Shown here: piece by piece, positions 34,401 to 42,831 of the stretch
Position numbering within the stretch: position 1 is the stretch's first letter
Layout: the number at the start of each line of letters is the position of its first letter
Source of the DNA: Hyphochytrium catenoides
Lineage: Eukaryota; Sar; Hyphochytriomycetes; Hyphochytriales; Hyphochytriaceae
NCBI GenBank assembly: GCA_900088475.1
Contig: FLMG01000540.1
Coordinates: 145,934-188,764, forward strand
Length of the DNA: 42,831 bases
Direction: 5' to 3'
The notes under the pieces: model-generated
The model's database searches: none
What the model was told of the DNA's origin: nothing
The model's input: the letters and a program-made list of their open reading frames with translations, nothing else
Program-made: the position numbers and the translations under genes

Positions 34401-37400
34401 CAGTGAACGGCGAGTCAGTGGCCCTTTTCCCCTACGAGGAATGCATAACGATATTAGATAACGCCATTCCACCCAGGAGGTAACAGAAGTTGTTCTCAGC
34501 TATTATTCCACGGAGTGTTAGTTCCATCGTCGGCTAGCTTCCGAGTCTCCACTGTGCCAGACTCACTTCTTGTTCTCAGGCTTGGATTCCTTCCACCGCA
34601 GTTGTACTATAGAATGATGGCCATGAAGAAATATTATTGGGAAAACGCGTTGTGGCAGGTAGGCTGACCCTTAGTATCCGTACGCTGGTATTGTCTCTTA
34701 CCTGTCTGCTTCTCTTTATTTCTTCTTTTGCAGGCATGCAAGCGCAGTAGCTTTCAAGGAGTGAAGCGGTTGATCCAGAATAAAGTGAACGTGAACTGCA
34801 GGAGACAGAACCTTAGCACTGCACTTCACATTGCAGTCCACAGAGTTAACCTTGAGATTGTTAAGCTGCTTATAGAGGCGGGTGCCAACGTCAATGCTGT
34901 GGGACCCATGGATAGGACACCACTACATATGGTGAGTAACATGCGCAAAAACGGCGAAGGTGGTGTTGACGCATTGCCAAGAGAAGAATGCCGCAAGTAT
35001 GCTGTGAGGGAGGCAGTGGGTGCTTCGACTCTTGGGGGGCGTAGCATTGCACGACTGCTGCAATTAGCTCTCCATGATCATCACTAGGCCAAGCGCAAGC
35101 ATGAGGGACGCCTAGCATCGCTTCTGACAACTCTGTCGCTTTCAATTGATGCTCTGTTTAGTTGGGAGTCCCCTTGGGGGAAGAAGAAGCAATCTCAAAT
35201 GAGGTTGACGATAATTATAATGGTGAAGTGACACAGATTGTCGATGCCCTAAAAATCGCCGGCGGGGATCTGGACGCTCGGGACATTTTTGGCAACACTC
35301 CCGCCATGCTATGTGCTCGCAGAGGAGCATCTCAGGCGCTTTCCGCTCTTTTGCGATGTGGTGCAAATCTTGAGATTAGAAACTGGCAGTTCGGGTGGGT
35401 AACGCTACCTAAGTGGAGGCTCTATTGATTGTCTTCTTGGAATCGACATATAGCGGCTGTAGTTTCCAAAAATTATTGCAGATATCTCCACCCCGTATGC
35501 CAATGTCTAGATCTGTTCCTCGGTTTCTTTAAGCAAGCGACCATGTTTGGTATCTTCCTGCCCCTTCATGTGTTTGTCTTCCTGGCTAACATTGCTGTTA
35601 ATCACGGTCCAGGTACACTGCTCTTGCCTGGGCTGCGCAGGAAGGAGCCAATGAGTGTGTACAGGTTCTGCTGCAAGCCGGATCCGAAGTGGATTGTCGC
35701 AGTTTGGATGGCGAAACACCGCTTCATATAGCAGCTTCAATAGGCTCAGCAGTCTGCTGTGACACTCTGCTCCAACAGGGCGCTCATGTAAATGCCCAGA
35801 CAGGTATGCTAAGCCATCCAACCCATAAGATAGGTAGAGCGGATGGGGTAAAGAACAGGAGCAAATGGTGGGGAAGTCTAGACTATGGGCTTCTTGGACC
35901 CGTTCTCCGCTTTTTTTGGTCGTTAGTATCCGTGCTAGTAGGTAGCTTTCTCGCCTCGTTGCTTACTTATCCTTTCCTTCCTCTGGCTTTCTTAATATAT
36001 TGTCACGGTGCAGTGCACGGGGTTTCTCCATTAATAATGGCAGCCTCTCGAGGCCAGGTGCGCCGAATTGGCCCCAAAGCACCTGAAGTAGCAGACGACA
36101 TTCAGCTGGAGCGCACAATAGAGTTATTGCTGCATGCTGGGGCTAACCCGGCGATCGGTAAGAGATGTGAGAATCTATATGAGGCAGCTATAGCAAAGGG
36201 GGAACAGATTCAGTACTATTGATTTTTGCTATATGTGGGTGTCGTTAGCTCTTTGGAACAAAGTTCCAAATCACCTTTCCCCCTAGAAGGCTGGCGTGGC
36301 CGCTGGCCATTTGGGAATCAACCTCCCTGCCTGGGACTGCAGTTCTTTCGAATTCTCAGCGTAGTGTGCTTATATTTACAACCTTCCTTATTTTGCTTTA
36401 TGCTTAGTGGGTAAGAACTTTGGGTCTGCGCTTCACTACGCTATGGTCCATGCAAACGAAGGAGTCGTAAGAAGACTTCTCACCGAAGCACCTCAGATTA
36501 CAGGCGTCAAGGACATCAAGGGTAAGCAAGCAGGACGTGGAACTAGAAGGAGGGGCTTGCCGGTCATTATATATTAGATAGCTGCTCTTGGCGGTAATAA
36601 GGGGTATATCTGGCAAAAAAAGGACTTGTGATGATGGACTTTTAGGGCGACTTGGTCGGTGTCATTAAAGGTGGAAAGAAAAAGAGATTTTTTTTTGTAC
36701 CCTAAACCTCTCAGCTGATATGCGCTATTTTTTCTCCGCAGGCTGCACGCCCTTGGACTTAGTTACTCAGAAACTTCTGGAGTACAGGGCATCTAAGCAC
36801 CAACAGGTGTCCGAAGGAGTGATCAGAGGCACCCTTCCTTCGGCCTCGCCTTCTTCCCGCTCCGCCTCTTCCGAAACTGCTCCATCTCCAACCTCCCACC
36901 TCTTGCGTTGGGCTTCAAATTACCAATTGCTTGCTGGGTCTCGAAATGAAGACTTCAGCACGTTCAACACCCAGCTGCAGGTTATGTGGAAAGACCTGCG
37001 CTGCACCCTGACTTCAGCAGGAGCTCTCCATATCTTGGTAGGATGGGACTGACAGAACTTCTCAAGTCTATATTCTAGCCACTCTCTTTCTCTCCTAATC
37101 TGGAGAACTCTTCCTTCACTCCTTCGTACCTGACGTGACTTAAGAGCTAGATGCTCCTGTCCTCCATAGTCTGCTCTTTTCTTTAGCCCTGCGTCTGCCC
37201 TACAAATAGAGCTCATGTATCACTTCCTCCCGCCCACATTCTCGTAGTCTGGCTCGTTGGAGGCAAGCGTGGCTCATCTCATGTCACCCCAGCACTTTAC
37301 CGGACATGATATGTCGGATATTATTTATAGCATCACGGAGATATGTGACGTGATGTTGTTCCTGAGATACATCAAGGAGGCGTATCAAAGAGCGTTCCCA

Positions 37401-40400
37401 GACTTCATGATGAATTGGATGGCTAGTGTCACAAGTAATGAAGGTGGGCTTGATTTGGTCGACTGTGACGTCCTGTCCATGTTGGGTCCCTCCCTGGCTT
37501 CTCAGTTTCTCCTTTGATGAGAAGGTCAAGTCCTGTCATGTGTATCATTCTTTTACTGGTAGTGCCCAGTGGCTTAGGAATGTCTCTCTCTTCCTTCATT
37601 GGTCTTTCGCGCTGGAGCTGGGCCGACCTGCCCCTGAATTGACTCTCTCTCTCTTCCTACCTTTCGCGTCCTCTCTTCGCATTAGAGGAGGCCAACAAGA
37701 TTGGGGTCGACACGGAAAGTAAAACTTATCTGGAGGACTATGGAGACATTGCCGCAGAAGCCTTTCTCCGCCGCCATGGTATACCCTGTATCGTCCTGAC
37801 CACGAAAGAGGTGAGATACAGTTCGTATTATGCAGGCAAAAGGTGGTGTAAAGCAAGGGAAGGAGAGTCTTAACGGGGGTTTAGTAAGACTTAGTGGTGA
37901 AAGACCAGATGGATGTTGCAGAGTCAATCGACTTATGTTAAGTACAGAGATCATCGTGCAACTGTGCAAATGCCTCTTTCCTATTCTTTGATTGCAGCGA
38001 GTAACTGCAGTGCGACGGATTGCGACATTCTCTCTGGAGCTTCTCGTCGTAGCCCATGAAGAGTTATTGAGGAGCCAGAGTCAATGCTGTGCAGCCTTCC
38101 TGGACTTAGCCAACGACATCATACTTGCAGGTAGTGAGAACACGAGCAAGCATGCCGCCCCTAAAATCCCTGATGGTATTAGAGAAAAAACCAGAGGCTA
38201 GCAAGGGGAACAGGGGAAGTAGTCGAACTGTTCTGGCGCCGAAACATACTGGTAGCTCCGGTAAAACCAAGTAGCGAATCCGTTGCTCATCTCCCGAACT
38301 TTCTCCTTTCTTTTTGGCCCCCGTTGTAGCGGAGCGCGACGGTGATGTCTCTCTTTCCGGCCTCCTCGCAAGTTTCAAGCTACCGCGTTTTGTGGCTTCA
38401 TTCCTTGTGCAAGAGTTGCCCGAAGAGGCGCTGCCGGAGGGTTACGAAGAGCTAGGAGGTACGCTGATGCCGACTGGATCACAATCAGCTAGTTGTTAGG
38501 ACATTAGCGCTAGCGCATTCCATTCAATGCTCCGCTGATCACTCTGCAGCTCTAGGCCAGCAATTTTTTGCGCCAAACGAGGATATCATTTTGGAAACTC
38601 CTTCCCCTATGGACAGAGGACGAGAGAAGCCAAGCGAAAGTCCATTGCATAAGCAGTATCAGGAGGCTCTGCAGGTCGATGCCATCATTGAAGGTTAGTT
38701 TCTAGCTCTCCTCGCATTGTCCGGCTCTTTTGAATGCAATGCTCATGTCCACGTACTTTGCTGTTCTATAGGAGGCCCTTCGCAACTTCACGAATTAGGC
38801 CGAGGAAGTGCCAGAAGGGCCTGGGGCGGGCCGGAGGGCCTTCTGGGCGAGGAAGGCAGGCAGAAGTCGAATAGCGTTACTTCCATGTCGTCAGATCGGT
38901 CCCATGGAAGTTCTAAGAGGAGGTGTACATCTGCTTTCATACTCTCCGTGACTTCCTACTTACCTTGCTCTAATCTCTTATATAAATCGCTAACAATTCT
39001 TTCGTTTCTAGTGAGAGGCTGTTAAGTGTACCTCCTCAGCGAGTGGCGAAACAGATTACATTATTTGCTCATTATTTATATCAGAAAATTCCAGGTGAGG
39101 TCGCTTTTCTTCTGTTCTTTTGCTTTTCCTCTGAATGATCAACTGCTTCTATGTCTTATGTGGCGTCTGTTCGCGTCCTCGTATGTTGGCAATGGAATCA
39201 GGCTATCCAGCGCCACTCTTCCCCCCTGGCGCTTGACCATTCTGACTGTCCCTCTTCAGTGTCCGAGCTGCTTTGCAAGAAAGGTATTCGGCCTGCCTTC
39301 TCCGAGATGAAGCAATTCTTTAACCATGTAAGTGCTGTCCATATGTTAGTTTCCCTATGTCTCGCGGGACCTAACAGAAACAACAGCTGACTATCTGGGT
39401 CATGAGTGAGATCTTGCGGGAGAGAGAAGTGCAACTTAGGACAAGGGCCATCGAGTACTTTATCACGGTAAGAGAACAGTAGAAAGAGTAAAAACATCAG
39501 CATTCCGGTCTCGTCACGTCACTAGGTGACAAGGAAAGGGATGTAGAGTTTAGGTTGCGGAAGGGCTGAAGGTGGATACCATAGAGAAGAGTGAGAGAAA
39601 GGCCGGTGTAGTGTTTCAGTCCGTTTACCCTTGCCTGCAGAAGTCTGTTCTCCTGATAAGCTCTGTAGCGTTAACTCTGTGTACTCCCTACTGATGACCT
39701 CTTCTTTCGTCCTGTGCTGATTACTTATTGCACTCCATCAATGTGTCACTCATGGGTTTCCACAGGTGGCTGCTAAGTGCCGCTCCCCTCTTCACAATTT
39801 TGATGGCCTGGTGGCAATTATGAACGCTTTGCAAAGTACTGCCATCAACCGACTTAAGATGTCATGGGCTAGACTGGGACAGAAGGAAAGGGATCTCTGG
39901 AATGAGCTCAAGCAGCAAGTGGCTGCAGGTGGAAGGTAAGGGAGCGAGTCTCTGGGTTCTTGTAGGGAAGGCAAGTGTCGAGAGAGGAGTTTGTAGATGC
40001 TAAGAGGACTTTGTAAGGACTTTGTACTAGTGCGAAGCACAGGGGATGGACAAAGCCGACCAGGAGACTAATGTAACTGTCTCTTTGCATCTCCCAGACG
40101 CCTATTCCACGTTATCCGAGACACATCTCCACCCTGTGTGCCGTACGTAGGGATATACCTGCAACACCTGACTGGTTACAGAGAAGTGCCCACCTTGCTA
40201 GAAGGAGGACAGAAGATTAACTTCAAGAAGGTAAAAGACATTTTGCTATGAAGATGACGCTGCGAGTGGATCTCTAAGGACATCTAGTGAATCCCGACTT
40301 TAATGCTACGCTTCGTTCTCAAGCTTGGCTAAATGCTCTTTAATATCTCACCTCTTCCTTATGGGGGATCCACAGGTCACCTGGCCTCCTTTGTCTTCCT

Positions 40401-40653
40401 AGAGTCTGCTTTGCCTTCGTCACTCACGGGCATTCCCAACCTCGCGGTCTCCCTGGCCAAATACTTCCCTTTACTTCTCTAGATTCGCTCTGTAGGTGAG
40501 GTACTTCGCTCCTTCACCAAGCACCAGCGGATACCGTACATCATCCCTGTTGACAGCGCCATCCTTTGCCTGGTGTTTCGTACACCAAGGTTCAAGACGG
40601 AAGAAGAGGCATACGACCGTTCTCTTCTCCTGGAGCCGCGCTTACCCTCTTAA
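31458..40653 (+). CDS. PH-VPS9-PDZ-ankyrin-REM-RasGEF fusion protein (1582 aa, 29 exons)
   Basis: Exons: 31458-31558, 31617-31732, 31794-32004, 32077-32290, 32359-32586, 32640-32936, 33096-33351, 33621-33814, 34015-34092, 34319-34479, 34580-34658, 34734-34931, 35162-35394, 35613-35803, 36014-36157, 36408-36521, 36742-37037, 37248-37434, 37686-37810, 37998-38130, 38330-38458, 38550-38693, 38772-38922, 39012-39099, 39202-39327, 39387-39467, 39766-39935, 40098-40230, 40483-40653 (4749 nt, frame closed). PH about 128-237 (VYSGWLRKQGNFW, AWVSHLL); VPS9 about 390-535 (GLDADDLLPIFTFVVVNSNL); PDZ-like 545-625 (SVLMTVNGESVALFPYEECI); ankyrin repeats 646-955; REM from about 1038 (GSLEASVAHLMSP); CDC25 domain about 1335-1579 (FFNHLTIWVMSEIL, PPCVPYVGIYLQHLTGYRE, INFKK, KHQRIPY, LEPR). 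Expected substrates are a Rab5-type and a Ras-type GTPase. Exon 17 runs from the last ankyrin repeat into the linker before REM, supporting one gene. The exon 24 donor is the least certain. Confidence 0.85.
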
Positions 40654-41919
40654 CTTAATCTCAGCTATTCTCTACGCACTAGTTCCATCTGCAGAGAGTA
40701 GAGTTATAGTGCTCAGCTAAGTTATTGATTATGTCTGTCTCTTAAGAGAGGTTCAACTTCTTCGTAGATCAGCCCGTGTTCCTTCCAACCGGTGGGGCCA
40801 GCTACATTCTCTCACTTCGTGGGCCTTTAATGCCAAGCCAAGTACCTCTCACCTCCCATTAAGCAGGGAGAGGGGATCAAACCTAGAGCTCGTTCTTCCA
40901 TTAGTTGATGGCTCCTGTCTAGATCAACTACCTGTCACTCCTCGGCGCCATAGCTTTCCTCCTCTGACCCGATCCTTCGCATACCCGCTTCCCTTTCCCC
41001 AGCGGTAGGTCAGGATGCAGGTGGCTGTGAGCCTTATTGAAGGAAAGGACTCTATTTGGCTGCCAGGGCCATTGTGCGGTCCTGAGAACCATCCGGCTCC
41101 TCCCTTACAGCCCCTAACCTTCAGTCATTAGAGGAAGAAGAGGTCCATCCAAGGGCCGCTTCCAGTGGACACACCACATATGATGATGAGCTCTACCTAG
41201 TGGTAAAGGGAGAGCACAAGCTCCCTGTAGTCAAACTACGCTGTCTCCTCCGTCTTCTCTTCCTTTCCTGAGTCTTTTCCCGCTTCCTGACCTCATCTCT
41301 ACCTTCCACCGGCCTCCCATCTTCACTTTCTGAGTCTCTCAGTGGCTTCTGGACAGCCAGCCCTCCGTCCGTCCTCAGACGGTAGCGCGCGTGTTCGAAG
41401 GAAGATGATGACCTGGGCGCTCGTAACGACGGCACCCCATCCATCCTCAGAATCTCGAACGTCCTCCTTATAGAGGAGTGAGTTTGTCATCACCAGGTTA
41501 ATGTATTGGAAGGTTTCACCCATAGTTTCATTGAAGTCTACGGGTGGGTGGGGCGATCAGGATTGCCATCACGTCGGTTCGGTACAGCTGGATCAGAGAG
41601 AGAGAGAGAGCGAGAGAGAGAAAAAGAAGAGAGACAGAGGGAGAGAGAAAGAGAAAGGCAGCAGGGAGAGAGTAAGAGAGACAGAGACAGGAGGCAGACA
41701 GAGACAGAGAGGCAGACAGCGACAGAGCGGCAGACAGAGAGAGCTAGACAGAGAAAGTAGGAGTCACAGAGGTGTTAGAGAGAGCTTGGAAGGGCCGATG
41801 ATAGCCTGGGAGCTGCGCGCAGTTGTGGAGCTTGTCGTCTGCACTCAGAGTTAGACGCAAGCCTCGATGCGCCGAGGACGGAGGCAGAAGCCGACGAGAC
41901 GGAGTCGGCGACGGGAAAG
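40654..41919. other. Intergenic with a GA tract before the carboxypeptidase gene
   Basis: This 1.27-kb stretch has no supported gene. The long frames around 41190-41850 are low-complexity products of the GA tract or antisense. It should hold the carboxypeptidase promoter. Confidence 0.5.
41595..41763. repeat. Imperfect (GA)n purine tract
   Basis: About 170 bp of GA, GAAA and GACA units, almost all purine plus C-containing CAGA variants. It is on the sense strand of the carboxypeptidase gene, ending about 157 bp upstream of the start codon. It resembles, on the sense strand, the tract upstream of IFT121. Confidence 0.9.
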
Positions 41920-42606
41920 ATGAGGGCGCAGTTTGGGGCTCTTGCGCTGCTCTGCTTCCTGCTTTATTCCGTCTCGATTGTCGAAGGAGGACGGAGCAGG
42001 ACTGCATCCAGACGGCAGTTTCAGGTTGCGCTGCCTGCTGTGTGAGCGCTATTGCCTGTTCCTCTAACTCACAGCCATCTTCTTCCATCATCTTTCAGGC
42101 ACTTAGAGCTGGAACTCGCCTTGAAAAGGCTGTTAGTGAGGCGGAGGGTCCTGTCCAAGGCACTGGAGTCTGTGGCGCGGCTCTGAAGGATGAAACCGGA
42201 TACATTCCGATCGCTGGTGAGCGTCACTCGACCCCATGAGTGCCCTACCCTCGATCTCTAGTCGGTGCCTAGCCTCGATCTCTTGTCTACGTCCCAGCTT
42301 TTCTGCCTCATATATGTAGAGTGACGTCCCCGTCCTGGTGCCCTACTCACAAGATTCATCCCTCGCGGTCTTATCTCTCTTTGAAGGAGGCGCGAGGAAG
42401 TATTTCTACTGGTTCTTTGAATCGGAGTCAGCTTCTGCTTCGGACCCTCTCGTGCTCTGGCTCTCAGGCGGACCAGGGTGCAGCAGCCTCGTTGGTCTCT
42501 TTTATGAGAACGGTCCTTGCCTGCTGAGGAACACCGCCGAGCCAGTGCCCAACCCTTGGTCCTGGCACCGCAAAGCCAACCTTCTCTATGTCGACCAGCC
42601 AGCCGG
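41920..42606 (+). CDS. Serine carboxypeptidase (S10), 5' part, runs off the window
   Basis: Three exons are visible: 41920-42024, 42099-42216, 42387-42606; all joins are in phase. The ATG at 41920 opens a signal peptide (MRAQFGALALLCFLLYSVSI, cleavage near residue 22), so the enzyme enters the secretory route to vacuole/lysosome or outside. After a basic, likely pro-peptide segment the catalytic domain begins: KYFYWFFESES, PLVLWLSGGPGCSS (oxyanion-hole motif of S10), FYENGP, PNPWSWHRKANLLYVDQPAG. The last exon ends at a GTAAGT donor (42607), and the remaining 225 bp are intron. The nucleophile motif GESYxG, and the Asp and His of the triad, lie beyond the window, so activity cannot be judged. 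The S10 family assignment is firm. Confidence 0.93.
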
Positions 42607-42831
42607 GTAAGTGGTTCGCTTTTGAGGCTAGAGTGGTAGCAAACGAAGAAAGACAAGAGGTGGAAGAAGAAGCCGAATAGGTCTAACAGAAGAACTCTGA
42701 AGCCCCAGGAACATTTCTCTATGGACATTTCTCCGCTGTCCCCTTGATTGGTTTCTGTTTATCTTTCAGTCTATGGCTAACTCTAATCCCTTCCTCTCCT
42801 CTCTACCTCTCTCTTCCCCCTCCCGCCCCCC

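Noticed and set aside
41501-41854. Arg/Glu-rich frames over the GA tract
   Set aside because: Low-complexity repeat translation; the real carboxypeptidase start with a signal peptide lies further on at 41920.
42258-42728. 156-codon minus-strand frame
   Set aside because: Antisense to the well-conserved carboxypeptidase exon.
1-42831. CRISPR arrays, rRNA genes, transposons or viral genes
   Set aside because: No spaced direct-repeat array, no rRNA core motif, and no transposase, reverse transcriptase, integrase or capsid frame was seen on either strand.

Overview
This window is nuclear DNA from an intron-rich, gene-dense single-celled eukaryote that makes, or recently made, a flagellum. The signs are GT-AG introns of about 55-400 nt that close reading frames exactly when removed, one standard eukaryotic tRNA gene, SNARE, TRAPP and Ras/Rab-GEF trafficking proteins, and a complete intraflagellar-transport gene (IFT121/WDR35). 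A protist or alga fits best; the sequence alone does not fix the lineage. One 53-base run of N (24584-24636) marks an assembly gap inside a gene.

Layout, left to right: unresolved DNA (1-1351); an unrecognised 854-aa helical protein on the minus strand (1352-3954); tRNA-Thr(AGU), minus (4599-4671); a TRAPPC14-like protein, plus (5256-7538); a seven-exon Qc-SNARE, minus (7645-8897); an equilibrative nucleoside transporter, plus (9594-11115); a 73-bp tandem duplication (11489-11634); an ankyrin protein with a mitochondrion-like presequence, plus (12039-12872); an unresolved stretch (12873-14506); IFT121/WDR35, minus, 28 exons and 1180 aa (14507-22220); a coiled-coil/three-WW/PDZ scaffold, minus (23367-25388), with a 197-aa gene directly upstream that may be its true N-terminus (25506-26276); folylpolyglutamate synthase, plus (27226-29262); a DCUN1D4/5-type neddylation factor, minus (29312-30458); a 29-exon, 1582-aa giant, plus (31458-40653); and the 5' part of a serine carboxypeptidase, plus (41920-window end).

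The main discovery is the 1582-aa gene. One uninterrupted reading frame carries PH, VPS9 (Rab5-family GEF), PDZ-like, ankyrin, REM and CDC25/RasGEF domains. It could couple Rab5-type and Ras-type GTPase activation in one polypeptide, an architecture I do not know from any described family. Smaller oddities are a Qc-SNARE whose zero-layer Gln is His, a VPS9 domain whose catalytic-site Tyr is Val, and a possible antisense 3' coding overlap with IFT121.

The genes do not form an operon-like unit. Several share a membrane-traffic or cilium theme: IFT121 is an IFT-A subunit, TRAPPC14 in animals links TRAPPII to ciliogenesis, and the SNARE and the VPS9/RasGEF protein act on endomembranes. Spliced gene models were built by hand from splice signals and protein-family similarity remembered from known proteins; no alignment was run.
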